From UBA668 sp043721915 (GTDB taxonomy: Bacteria > Actinomycetota > Acidimicrobiia > Acidimicrobiales > Ilumatobacteraceae): a stretch of 35,233 bases of DNA. The DNA is taken from NCBI GenBank assembly GCA_043721915.1, contig JAYSPV010000072.1:1-35233 (forward strand), written 5' to 3'. The notes beneath the pieces were generated by a model. It had not been told where the DNA came from, searched no databases, and worked only from the letters and a program-made list of their open reading frames with translations. The position numbers and the translations under genes were made by a program. Below are positions 16,138 through 24,687 of this stretch, in pieces; within the stretch, counting starts at the first letter, position 1, and every line of letters starts with the position of its first letter.

Positions 16138-17304
16138 CTACTCGTCGCGGTAGGCGGCGAGCGTGATGCGAACCTGTGTTGCCTGGTCGAAGTGGTCGAG
16201 GGCCCTGGTGCGAGCGTTCGACGCCATCTCGGCACGCCGATCATCGTCGTCCACCAGGCCGGCGGTCGCCGCAGCCAGAGCCACCGCATGGCGAACCGGC
16301 ACCAGTACACCGCTCTCGCCGTCAGCGATCACCTGGCGATTGCCACGGATGTCGGTGGCCACCGTGGGCAACGCCATCGCCGCGGCCTCCATCGCTGCAC
16401 GGGGGAAACCCTCGCGCCAGCTGGCGGTGACGAACACATCCATCGCGGCATAGCACTCGGGCATGTCGGTTCGCTGGCCGACGAACACCACACCCTGATC
16501 GCGGGCACGCCGGATCAGCGCCTCGTCGATCGCATCGGCCTTGTCGGAATCGACAGGGCCGACGATCACCAGCCGTGCCGGTGACCCCTGCGCGTGCAGC
16601 AGATGCGCTGCCTCCAACAGCTCGATGATGCCCTTCTCGCGCACCAGCCGGCCGACCACGCCGCACACCATCTCGCCTGGGGCGATGCCCCACTCCGTAC
16701 GCAAGCGTTCGCGGGTTCCGGCGGGCACTCCTGCAGGATCGAAACGAGCGAGATCGATGCCATTGCCCAGCAGGTGCACCCTGGCAGCGGGCACGTGCAG
16801 CACCTTGACAAGGGTTGCGACGTCCTCGGGGTTCTGCACCAGTTCGGCGTGACTGAACGCGGCGGCGATCCGCTCGGCGGCGTACACCGGCCAGCGCCGC
16901 TGCCAGCGATCCGTGGGCTGGGCATACAAACCGTGCTGCGTGTTGACCACTCGCGGCACCCGCGCCAAGCGCCCCGCGACACGACCGAGGATGCCCGGCT
17001 TCGGGTTGTGCGTGTGCAAGATGTCGGGCCGCTCGTGACGCAGGAGGCGCAGCAGCTGCCAGAACGCTTTCACGTCCTGCAGCGGGTTCGAACTCCGCGT
17101 GAACGCAGGCACGGCAACGTGGCGGATGCCCATCGCCTCCAGGTTGGCGACGTGCGGGCCCGGAGCAGACATCCCGATCACCTCGTAGCCGGCCTCGGCG
17201 AACGCCCGCAACTGCGGGCCGAGCAGCCAATCGAGGCTCATGTCGGTGGTGGTCAGGTGCACCAGTCGCGGTCGACTGCCGGGTGCCCGCCGCACTCGCG
17301 TCAT
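16138..17304 (-). CDS. Glycosyltransferase family 4
   Basis: A GT-B enzyme of 388 residues from the ATG at 17304, which overlaps the stop of the upstream Wzy-like gene (ATGA). Reading from 17382 would add 26 poor residues inside that gene. The acceptor domain includes RPDILHTHNPKPGILGR and VVNTQHGLY, typical of capsule and O-antigen GT4 enzymes. The donor domain has GVVGRLVREKGIIELLEA, and the EX7E motif appears in EGFPRAAMEAAAM. It is the last gene of the minus-strand unit that starts with DUF4012. It probably adds a sugar to the lipid-linked repeat, with the sugar unknown. Confidence 0.92.
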   Translation of the reverse strand: MTRVRRAPGSRPRLVHLTTTDMSLDWLLGPQLRAFAEAGYEVIGMSAPGPHVANLEAMGIRHVAVPAFTRSSNPLQDVKAFWQLLRLLRHERPDILHTHNPKPGILGRVAGRLARVPRVVNTQHGLYAQPTDRWQRRWPVYAAERIAAAFSHAELVQNPEDVATLVKVLHVPAARVHLLGNGIDLARFDPAGVPAGTRERLRTEWGIAPGEMVCGVVGRLVREKGIIELLEAAHLLHAQGSPARLVIVGPVDSDKADAIDEALIRRARDQGVVFVGQRTDMPECYAAMDVFVTASWREGFPRAAMEAAAMALPTVATDIRGNRQVIADGESGVLVPVRHAVALAAATAGLVDDDDRRAEMASNARTRALDHFDQATQVRITLAAYRDE

Positions 17305-18668
17305 CGCGGCACCAGCAGATCCGGGAAGTCGACCGGGGCGGGCACTGGCCTCGGAACAGGCGACGTTCGCCGCGGCACACACCAGAACACGAGCAACAGC
17401 GGGACGACCAGCGACCGCTGACGGGTGAGGATGCCCAGGTTACCGACGCGGGCGAAGGCCAGCCCGAACATGAACAACGCGATCGCGGCGAACACAAGGT
17501 ACGAGGACTTGAGGAACAGCCGAGGGACGTTGGCGAATCGGCGCCAGCTCACCACCGCCCACACGAACAGCAGCGTCATCTCGATGGCAGGCAGCAGCTC
17601 CGCCAGGCTGCCGGCCTCGTTGAGCATCGGCCGGGTGAGCGTGCGGACCACTGCCTCGGGCCAGTCCTGCGGCCCTGAGATGGTGACCGTCTCGAACGAC
17701 GAGCCACCCTGGCCGGTGCGGCGCTGAGTCTCGTTGAAGATCTCGTCGAGCCGGTCAGTCGTAGCGACAGCAGAGCTGTCGTCCTGGGGGTTCAGGTAAC
17801 GCACTGTGGCCGTCGCGACAAAGAACAGTCCGATTGCTGCGACGCCGACCAGTATCGCTGCGCTGAGCCGGCCCCCACCTGATCTGCCACTGCTCCCGGT
17901 GAGCACACCGACGGCGAGCGCCACGACCAGCGCCCCCACCCAGATCGCCACGAAGTGTGGCCGGGCGAAACCGGCGCCTGCGAGGGCGAAACCCGTCACC
18001 ACGAGTGCGGAGAAGCTCCTTCGGCCGCTGAGGAGCAGAGCAATGCCGTACGAAGCCAGGCCCAGGCACAGGCACAGCCATGCCTCCTTACCGATCGACG
18101 AGGGCCAGTAGAGCATCGTCGGAACGAAGAACAGCAGTGCGGCATATCGCCTGGCTGCCAGACCTGGCACGGCGATGACGGCTGCACGGACGAAGAACAC
18201 TGCGCCCCAGAACGCCATCCATCCGTAGAACAGGAACCCGGCGAGGATGCTGGACCCGAACACCGCGTACAGCAGCCCGGTGAGCTGGTCGATGAACTCC
18301 GTTCCCGTGCTGTGCGGGATGGCTTCGAGCAGGCTCACCGACCCGCTGCGGATACCGGCAGCGAGTTGCGTGGCCCGGTTGTGGTACGCACCAGCGTCGG
18401 CGGCGCCGCTGTAGGCGTCGAACGCCACCCAATACCGAAACGCCGACCCGACGAACTTGGCAACCAGACCGGCGACGGCGAGCGGGAACAGGTGCCCGAG
18501 CTCGCTGGAGAACACCCTGCGCAGCAACGGCACCGTCACCAGCACGAGCAGCGGCGCGACGACCAGCGCACCCCAGATGTCGTAGCTGAGCGACGACATC
18601 GCCCACCCGACGACGAGCACGTAGATCGCGGCCGCCGCAAGAACGAGCGGTTCGGCGCGAGCATGCAC
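17301..18668 (-). CDS. Polytopic membrane protein, putative Wzy-type polymerase, copy B
   Basis: A 455-residue multi-pass protein and a clear paralog of the product of 14716-16137. Shared stretches are SYDIWGALVV, FRYWVAFDAYSGAADA, STGTEFIDQLTGLLY, YWPSSIGKEA and the loop phrase GPQDWPEAVVRTLTRP. About ten membrane segments and a long extracytoplasmic loop fit a polymerase or ligase that assembles repeats on the outer face of the membrane. It starts 2 bp after the stop of the Wzz/BY-kinase copy B and overlaps the following GT4 by 4 bp, so it lies in one operon. Function is inferred from topology and position beside a Wzz protein. Confidence 0.7.
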   Translation of the reverse strand: MHARAEPLVLAAAAIYVLVVGWAMSSLSYDIWGALVVAPLLVLVTVPLLRRVFSSELGHLFPLAVAGLVAKFVGSAFRYWVAFDAYSGAADAGAYHNRATQLAAGIRSGSVSLLEAIPHSTGTEFIDQLTGLLYAVFGSSILAGFLFYGWMAFWGAVFFVRAAVIAVPGLAARRYAALLFFVPTMLYWPSSIGKEAWLCLCLGLASYGIALLLSGRRSFSALVVTGFALAGAGFARPHFVAIWVGALVVALAVGVLTGSSGRSGGGRLSAAILVGVAAIGLFFVATATVRYLNPQDDSSAVATTDRLDEIFNETQRRTGQGGSSFETVTISGPQDWPEAVVRTLTRPMLNEAGSLAELLPAIEMTLLFVWAVVSWRRFANVPRLFLKSSYLVFAAIALFMFGLAFARVGNLGILTRQRSLVVPLLLVFWCVPRRTSPVPRPVPAPVDFPDLLVPR

Positions 18669-18670
18669 TG

Positions 18671-20251
18671 TCAGTCCTTACGGTCCGACGACCGGCGCTT
18701 CGGGTCGTCAAGATCACCGGTGTACTCGTAGTAGTTGGAAGAATCGATATTCTCGCCCACCACCACCAACACCAACGGTGCCTTGGTCAGCGCTCGGACC
18801 GTCTCCGATGCACGCGTCACGGATTCGATCGAGCTGTGATCGATGCGAACCACCTGCACGACGACATCGGCGACCGGCACCAGCTCGAGCACCTCCGCCG
18901 TGAGGCCCACCGGCGAGGTGTCGACCACCACCACCGACGCACCGACGCCTTGCAGTTCGGGAATCCGGGCAGCAGTGATGCGCGCCAAGTCTCCCGGAGA
19001 AGCATTCTCGCCCGCCAGATCGAACACCACCAGATCCTCGAGCGAGCTTCTGGTGAGCAGCTTGCGGATAGGGACCCGACCGAGCTCGTAGGCGGTGAGC
19101 CCGAGCCCGGCGACCTTGTGGCCAAGGATGCGCAGTGACAGCGCCGGACGGCGGAAGTCGGTGTTGACGGCCACGGTCCGGATTCCGGTCTCGACGAACG
19201 CCGCAGCCAGGTTGCCGGCCACCGAGGTCTTGGCGTCGCCGGATGATCCCGAGACGACCAGGACAACCGGTACGCGACCTTCGGCGTGGGCAGAGCCGCT
19301 CTCGATGAAACCGACGACACTCCGCAAGGTGCGGTAGGAATCGGATAGCGGGTCGTGCCTCTCGGGCACCACCACGATTCCGAGATTGCGATCGACGGAG
19401 TCAGGGATGACCACTTGGCTGCGGACGCCGACGATCGCCTCGGCCTGCACACGGCTGCGGATGCGCCGATCGGTGCGGGCGAGGAGCAACGTTGCACCGA
19501 AACCCAATGCAGTGCCAACGAGACCGCCCAACACACCCCGGCTGACGCGAGACCGGGGAGCGCCCAGCCCGGCGCCGCCCGAGACGACCGCGACCGCCTG
19601 AGCACGCTCGAGCGTGGTGAGCTGCAGTTGACCTTGATCGACCTGCAGCAACCGGTACTGCTCGAAGGCGGCGCTGTACTGCCGACTCAGGGCATCGAGC
19701 TGCGCTGTGAGCACAGCATCCCCGGCCTTCACCGCGAGCCGACGGCCGAGATCCTTGATCTCCTTCTCCAGCGAATCGACCTGCTCCAGCGACGCCGCGA
19801 TGCGCAGTGCCTTCAGGCTGTCCTGCCGCTCGGAAAGGTAGCTGGTGAGCTGATCGGCGAACTCGTCGGCAATGCGTACGGCCTCCGCTTGGGTGGGCTG
19901 GCGCGTGGAAATCCGTACTGCACCAGTGTTCTGGTCGACCGCCACACTGACCTGGGCGGCCAACGCTGCCGGCGGCCCGTCGAACTCGAGCGCATCGGCG
20001 ACCCGCTTGGGCACCTCACCCGTGGTCGCGAACAACTGCAGTTGGTTGAACGTGACGGGGTCGCTGTAGATCGTCGCGGTTGCCGACGTACTGGAAAGCA
20101 GGAGTGTGTGCGCGGCGGTCCAGCTGGTGGCTGTGGAGTCTGTAGTGGCCTTGGGTGATGGCAGCGCCGCGACCACCGTTCCGAGTACGGTAAATCCAAC
20201 GAGGATCCACCACCGTCGCCGCAGCGCCTCGAGTACTGCCTTCGTGTCCAA
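18671..20251 (-). CDS. Wzz/BY-kinase-like chain-length regulator, copy B
   Basis: A 526-residue paralog of the protein at 12962-14719. The first membrane segment is at about 13-31, the periplasmic part keeps FATTGEVPKRVADAL and ALSRQYSAAFEQ, and the second membrane segment is at about 238-257. The ATPase shows a variant Walker A loop, GSSGDAKTS (335-343), where Ala replaces the Gly before the Lys, then VNTDFRRP (D365) and VVVVDTSPVG. A small Tyr group (SNYYEY) lies near the C-terminus. The start is TTG at 20251 with an AAGGA ribosome-binding site about 5 bp upstream. It is the second gene of the minus-strand unit, about 60 bp after DUF4012. Confidence 0.87.
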   Translation of the reverse strand: MDTKAVLEALRRRWWILVGFTVLGTVVAALPSPKATTDSTATSWTAAHTLLLSSTSATATIYSDPVTFNQLQLFATTGEVPKRVADALEFDGPPAALAAQVSVAVDQNTGAVRISTRQPTQAEAVRIADEFADQLTSYLSERQDSLKALRIAASLEQVDSLEKEIKDLGRRLAVKAGDAVLTAQLDALSRQYSAAFEQYRLLQVDQGQLQLTTLERAQAVAVVSGGAGLGAPRSRVSRGVLGGLVGTALGFGATLLLARTDRRIRSRVQAEAIVGVRSQVVIPDSVDRNLGIVVVPERHDPLSDSYRTLRSVVGFIESGSAHAEGRVPVVLVVSGSSGDAKTSVAGNLAAAFVETGIRTVAVNTDFRRPALSLRILGHKVAGLGLTAYELGRVPIRKLLTRSSLEDLVVFDLAGENASPGDLARITAARIPELQGVGASVVVVDTSPVGLTAEVLELVPVADVVVQVVRIDHSSIESVTRASETVRALTKAPLVLVVVGENIDSSNYYEYTGDLDDPKRRSSDRKD

Positions 20252-20310
20252 AATCGTCCTTCGCTGGGTGTGGTCGCCACGAGCCTACGCGCTGGCGCGG
20301 TTCCCGAGGC

Positions 20311-22596
20311 TCACCTCCACGGCGCGATTCCGGTACCCGAGAGCACCGAACGGCGCCCCAGACTGCCGGAGAACCCGGCAAGCGTCCGGCCGTCAGGGCT
20401 CGTTGCTTCGAGGTCCAGCCGCTCGGGATTGGCCAGCGGCTGCGGACGATACAACAGTCGGTAGTCACCCGCTGCAAGCACCCCGTCCAAAGCGATCTCG
20501 ATCACCCGCTGCTCGCCCGGGGCCAGCGTCAAGAACGTCGAGAACACGTTCCACCCCTGTTCCTCACCACCGGTCATGCCGATCGTTTCGCCGTCGAGCG
20601 TGACCGTCGTGAACGACAGCGGGGTGTACACGCTCAGCAACGTGCGGTTGGTACCAGCGGGCAGCCCGAGAAGGTTGCCGATGACGTAGTCGGGGTAGCC
20701 GATAGCCGGGGCGTCGTTGGTGAGCTCGATCGTCAAGGTCGCAGACGTGCGCCCCGTGCGTTCGTCGAACACCGGGAGGTACGTCACGCTGCGATGCAGG
20801 AAGCTGTCGATCTTGTTGCCACTGGCATTGTCGTTGACCACGGCCAAGCCGTCGCCGCCGTCCAACGCGGGCAAGGCCGCCTCAACACCCATCAGCTGCA
20901 TCAGGCGCTGCTCGTCGGGCCGCACTGCCCAGATCGAGATGTGGCCCTCCGTGGCCGCCGGCCCCAGGTCGGCAGCCAGCACCTGCGGCCCGGGCAGCGA
21001 GGCGACAAGCAGACGATCCACGGTCGCGAGGGTGACCGCCTCCAAGACATCCTCGCGTTGCGCTTCCGACGACGAGTACTGGTCGAGCAGAAGGTATCGC
21101 TCGACGTTGGTGGCCGAGAGCGTGACCCTCGCATCCGTGACGGTCACCGGGCCGGTCAGATCCAGCAGCGCCGCCAAACCCGCAGGGTCGACGACGATCA
21201 CGCCATCGATGCTGCGGCCCATCGCCTGCTCGTAGAGCTGGGCCATCGCCGAGCCCACCGACGGCATGTTCGGCGACATCGTCACGTTGCTCCAGTACTT
21301 CGGATGCACCGGGCTGCCATCGCCCCCCGCTCCGTACGGTCCGTACCGCGCGAAGTAGTCCGCAGGGGCTTCGAGCACGGCATCGTCGAGACCCGAGATC
21401 AGTGCGTTGGTGCGGCCATTGGCGGTCAGTCTCAGCGCACCCTCGGTGATGGTGATCTCGGCCCAGTTGCCCATCAACCCACTCTGGCCGCGCGCCTCGG
21501 CAGGGCTGGTGAACGCGAGCAGATAGCGACGCGGGCCGTCGTTGCCCAACATGGCAGGACCCACTTCGGCGGCGCTGCGGGCCGTCAGAGCAGACCGGAC
21601 CACTTCGTCGGCGAGCTTGCCGGCATCTGCGAGCCGGCTCTGCACACCGCTCAGCAACCACGGGGAATCCGTGGCATCGAGCGCGCCGGCGAGGTCGGCG
21701 ACCGCTTGCTCGAGTTCACCGATCGGTCCCGAGAGCAACGCCATCGCCTCCACGTCGATGACACCACCGATCACGCGCAACTGCTCCAGATCGACCAGAT
21801 CCAGCGCATCGGCAGCCGCTTCGGCAGCGTCGCCGGCGGCCTCGATGATGTCGCCCAGCGCCGCGCCGTTCTGCGCCAACACCGGCACCAGACGCGCCGG
21901 CTGCGAGAACGGACCCGACCACTGATCGCTGGCCTCGCGCAACGTCGCCGCGGCCTTGTGCAACGACAGCGCGGCCGCGACGGGATCGCCGTTGCGCGCC
22001 GCCTTCAGGCCAGTGACCAGATCCTGGTAGCCCGCATTCGCATCCGACCTGGCGAGACCGCCGCTGAGGCCCAACCCGACCAGCGCGATCAACACGAACC
22101 CACCGGCGATCGCTGCACCACGATAGGTGCGCCGGCGCACGTAACCCGGGCGACGTGAGACGCCAGTGACGACCAGCAGCCCGGTCGCCGCGACTGCCAC
22201 CATCGCCGAGCCGAGGAACATCGGGTTCCATTCCAATCGCAGCACCACCTGCACGGTGAGCGCACCACTCGCCGCACGCAGCGGCGGCAGGCTGTTGCGA
22301 TAGGCGCCGACGAGGGCACCGAGTGCGAACGCGGCCATCGCCGTCACCATCAACACTGGCTGCGCCGAGGCGAACACCGCCGCCACCCCGGCGGACGCCA
22401 TCATCGCCCACCACGGAGCCGAGGCCGCAGCCCAGGTGACGAACGCGGCGAACATCGCCGTGACTGCCACATCGGAGAACAACTCGCCCGTGGGTTGGCA
22501 GCCGGCGAACGCCGCAAGCACGCCCGAGCCAACGGCGACCGCGATCACGAGCCACGAGTCACGCGCCGTGATCGAGTTTCGACGCTTGCCCTTCAT
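20311..22596 (-). CDS. DUF4012 membrane protein of a polysaccharide locus
   Basis: A 761-residue protein with four or more N-terminal membrane segments (about residues 15-150), one more at about 168-190, and a large extracytoplasmic domain. SPAEARGQSGLMGNWAEITI (about 370-389) corresponds to the conserved N-[NS]xAExRxxGG-like core of DUF4012, and GVIVVDPAGLAALLDLTGPV to the following VDPxxLxxLL motif. Members occur beside capsule and exopolysaccharide genes in Actinobacteria. A biochemical role is not established, and attachment of glycan to the cell wall has been suggested only by analogy (inference). It heads the operon with Wzz-B, Wzy-B and the GT4. Its start at 22596 lies 65 bp from the convergently unrelated isomerase-like gene. 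Confidence 0.85.
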   Translation of the reverse strand: MKGKRRNSITARDSWLVIAVAVGSGVLAAFAGCQPTGELFSDVAVTAMFAAFVTWAAASAPWWAMMASAGVAAVFASAQPVLMVTAMAAFALGALVGAYRNSLPPLRAASGALTVQVVLRLEWNPMFLGSAMVAVAATGLLVVTGVSRRPGYVRRRTYRGAAIAGGFVLIALVGLGLSGGLARSDANAGYQDLVTGLKAARNGDPVAAALSLHKAAATLREASDQWSGPFSQPARLVPVLAQNGAALGDIIEAAGDAAEAAADALDLVDLEQLRVIGGVIDVEAMALLSGPIGELEQAVADLAGALDATDSPWLLSGVQSRLADAGKLADEVVRSALTARSAAEVGPAMLGNDGPRRYLLAFTSPAEARGQSGLMGNWAEITITEGALRLTANGRTNALISGLDDAVLEAPADYFARYGPYGAGGDGSPVHPKYWSNVTMSPNMPSVGSAMAQLYEQAMGRSIDGVIVVDPAGLAALLDLTGPVTVTDARVTLSATNVERYLLLDQYSSSEAQREDVLEAVTLATVDRLLVASLPGPQVLAADLGPAATEGHISIWAVRPDEQRLMQLMGVEAALPALDGGDGLAVVNDNASGNKIDSFLHRSVTYLPVFDERTGRTSATLTIELTNDAPAIGYPDYVIGNLLGLPAGTNRTLLSVYTPLSFTTVTLDGETIGMTGGEEQGWNVFSTFLTLAPGEQRVIEIALDGVLAAGDYRLLYRPQPLANPERLDLEATSPDGRTLAGFSGSLGRRSVLSGTGIAPWR

Positions 22597-22661
22597 GCGA
22601 AGTCAGTATGGCCGATGACGTGGCCGCGCCCGCCGTACCGGTGCGGCCAGGCCGACCCGGG

Positions 22662-23516
22662 TCAACCCGGCAACGCGTCGAACGTCTCGAGCAAACCGCT
22701 CACCAACCATGCCGTGACTTCCGGGATCGGCTGCGCCAACGCCGCACGGACACTCAGCGCCTCGACCAGCTGCACGGCATCGCCCGAGAGCCGCAGATCG
22801 CCGGCAACGCCAGTAGCGATGCCGTCTCGAACGATCACCCGGTCCGTCACGTCGATCATCGCCGAGACCTTCGCGTCGCTCGGCCCACTCGCATCGATCA
22901 CCAACAGGGCCCGGCCGGTTCGCCCGCGGCTCGCCGCCAGGCACGGCCCCAACCCGGCCACGTACCGCAGGCAGGCGGCGACCTCGTCGGCCTCCTCCTC
23001 GGGGGCAAGGCCCAACGGCAGCAGGATGTCGCGCTCGTGGATCCACGAATCCCACAGCGCATGGTGGGCGACCGCTGACACGCTGATGTGCCCCGGAGGC
23101 GCCTCCGCCAGCAGCTCCCACTGGTCGGTACTCAGCGAACCGAGCAGATCCGCCAAGGCGTCGGAGGTGGCGCGGAACTGGGCCAGCACCTCGGCGTTCG
23201 ATGCAGGGGCAGCCGCGGCAACCATCTGCGCCGGCGACGCCACCGGATCGAACGTCGAGAGAAAGCGCGTCGGCTCGCCGCGCAGGCCGGCAGCGATCGA
23301 CATCGTCCAGAACGAGTTGGTGGAGATGAGGTGCACGATCACGTCGTGGCTCGACCACCCGTCGCAACGGCTGGGGTGCGCCCACTGCTCGTCGTCGAAG
23401 GTGGCCAGCGCAGCGGCGAGGCGGCGGCGCTGGCGGATGGCAGGCGCAGCGATCGCCGACGGATCCCCGTCGAGCACGATGATCGGATCGGGCCCGTAGT
23501 GAGGTGCCAGTTGCAT
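22662..23516 (-). CDS. DinB/mycothiol-dependent maleylpyruvate isomerase-like protein
   Basis: A 284-residue cytoplasmic protein. RRRLAAALATFDDEQWAHPS and CDGWSSHDVIVHLIS match the MDMPI N-terminal domain (helical DinB bundle), where the His of WSSHDVIVHL and a second His group (VAHHALWDSWIHERDI) bind a metal. The family includes mycothiol-dependent isomerases and many actinobacterial proteins of unknown substrate. The start is taken at the ATG at 23516, which follows a GAGG element by about 8 bp; the upstream in-frame Met at 23549 adds a short Cys-rich segment. It sits between the polysaccharide operon and an EamA transporter on the same strand, with no obvious functional tie to either. Confidence 0.8.
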   Translation of the reverse strand: MQLAPHYGPDPIIVLDGDPSAIAAPAIRQRRRLAAALATFDDEQWAHPSRCDGWSSHDVIVHLISTNSFWTMSIAAGLRGEPTRFLSTFDPVASPAQMVAAAAPASNAEVLAQFRATSDALADLLGSLSTDQWELLAEAPPGHISVSAVAHHALWDSWIHERDILLPLGLAPEEEADEVAACLRYVAGLGPCLAASRGRTGRALLVIDASGPSDAKVSAMIDVTDRVIVRDGIATGVAGDLRLSGDAVQLVEALSVRAALAQPIPEVTAWLVSGLLETFDALPG

Positions 23517-23573
23517 GGGACAAGCCTCGCACGAGGAACGTTCCGTCACGGACTCCGAACGAGTGGCGCGTCG

Positions 23574-24635
23574 TCAGTGCACGTGCCGGTGGTGGATGTC
23601 CGGCAGATGTTCGTGTTCGTGAGGGGACGGCAGGTGCCGGTGGCGGTCGCCGGACAGCACGTGGATCGCGTCGGGCTGATGGTGCACATCGTCGGGGTCG
23701 ATCGGATGGGCATGCTCGATCAGCGGGTGGGCGTGCGCATGCGCGTGGTGCGCTGCGGCCACCACCGATACGCCGAGCAACGAGACGGCGAAGGCCACCA
23801 CCGTCGAACCTGTCAGGGAATCGCCGTTGACCGGCCACGCGAGCAGCGCCCCGACGAACGGGGCGAGCGCAAAGATCACCTGGCCCCGGGCGGCGCCGAC
23901 CAACCGTGCGCCCGTGATCCACATCGTGATCGACACGCCGTAGCCGACGGCGCCGATCGCGAGGCCCGCCAACGCGTAGCGGGCGACAGGGCCGCCATCG
24001 AGCGCGAGCCCGAGCAACAGGTTCACCGAGCCGGCAACGACACCCTTGGCGAGCGTGATCTGCGCAGGTGTGAAGCTGTCGAGGCTGGCGGTGATCGAGT
24101 TGTCGATGCCCCAGCAGACGCACGTGGCCGCGACCAGCAGCGCACCAATGGCAACCCCGCCCTCGGACGTGCCGGCGAGGATCACCCCGCCGAGCACCAC
24201 GATCACGATGCCAATGCCCGCTCGACGGCCGATGTGCTCCTGCAGGAAGACGCGAGCGATCACTGCCGTCGCCACCACCTCGAGGTTGAGGAACAGCGAG
24301 ACGGTGCCGGCCGGTGTGCGATCGAGCGCGAGCACCAACAGCACTGGCGCGATCCCGCCACCGAAGCCGACGGCGAGCAGCAACCGATAGCGCTGACGGG
24401 CAGTGGCGACCGGCCGTTCGTCGCGCAGTGCGAATGGCGCCACCGCCACCGCGGCACCCAGGTAGAGCAGCCCGGCGAGCGTGACCGACCCGACCCTGTC
24501 GACCACGACTTTGGTGGCGGGGGTGGCGGCGCCGAACAGCACAGCTGCGAACGCGCACCACGCCCACCCATGACGTTGAGTGGCATGACGTTGAGTGGCA
24601 TGTCGTTGGGTGGCCTGGCGACGGCTCTCGTGCAC
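23574..24635 (-). CDS. EamA/DMT-family transporter with His-rich tail
   Basis: A 353-residue inner-membrane protein with about ten membrane segments in two EamA repeats (GAATPATKVVVDRVG to LVLALDRTPAGTVSLFLNLE, and GALLVAATCVCWGIDNSITA to FALAPFVGALLAWP). The family exports small metabolites or metals. After the last membrane segment comes a tail of about 55 residues with some twenty His (HHAHAHAHP, DVHHQPD, GDRHRHLPSPHEHEH), which suggests binding of Zn, Ni, Cu or similar ions (inference). The start is GTG at 24635 behind GGGGAC; the longer in-frame read to 24800 runs into the divergent gene. The N-terminus carries three ATQRH repeats. The divergent gene at 24688 leaves only 52 bp for promoters. 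Confidence 0.85.
   Translation of the reverse strand: MHESRRQATQRHATQRHATQRHGWAWCAFAAVLFGAATPATKVVVDRVGSVTLAGLLYLGAAVAVAPFALRDERPVATARQRYRLLLAVGFGGGIAPVLLVLALDRTPAGTVSLFLNLEVVATAVIARVFLQEHIGRRAGIGIVIVVLGGVILAGTSEGGVAIGALLVAATCVCWGIDNSITASLDSFTPAQITLAKGVVAGSVNLLLGLALDGGPVARYALAGLAIGAVGYGVSITMWITGARLVGAARGQVIFALAPFVGALLAWPVNGDSLTGSTVVAFAVSLLGVSVVAAAHHAHAHAHPLIEHAHPIDPDDVHHQPDAIHVLSGDRHRHLPSPHEHEHLPDIHHRHVH
24569..24613. repeat. 15-bp tandem repeat, three copies
   Basis: The unit CATGACGTTGAGTGG occurs twice exactly and a third time with two changes. A fourth, degenerate copy follows. In the minus-strand transporter gene it encodes Ala-Thr-Gln-Arg-His in each unit. Being a multiple of three, copy-number change keeps the reading frame. 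Confidence 0.9.
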
Positions 24636-24687
24636 GTCCCCACGGTAGATCGTCAGCCGACCACAAGCTCCGGTACGTTGGCGGTCC

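Noticed and set aside
24569..24613. CRISPR-like repeat
   Set aside because: Units are 15 bp, adjoin without spacers and code for protein in frame.
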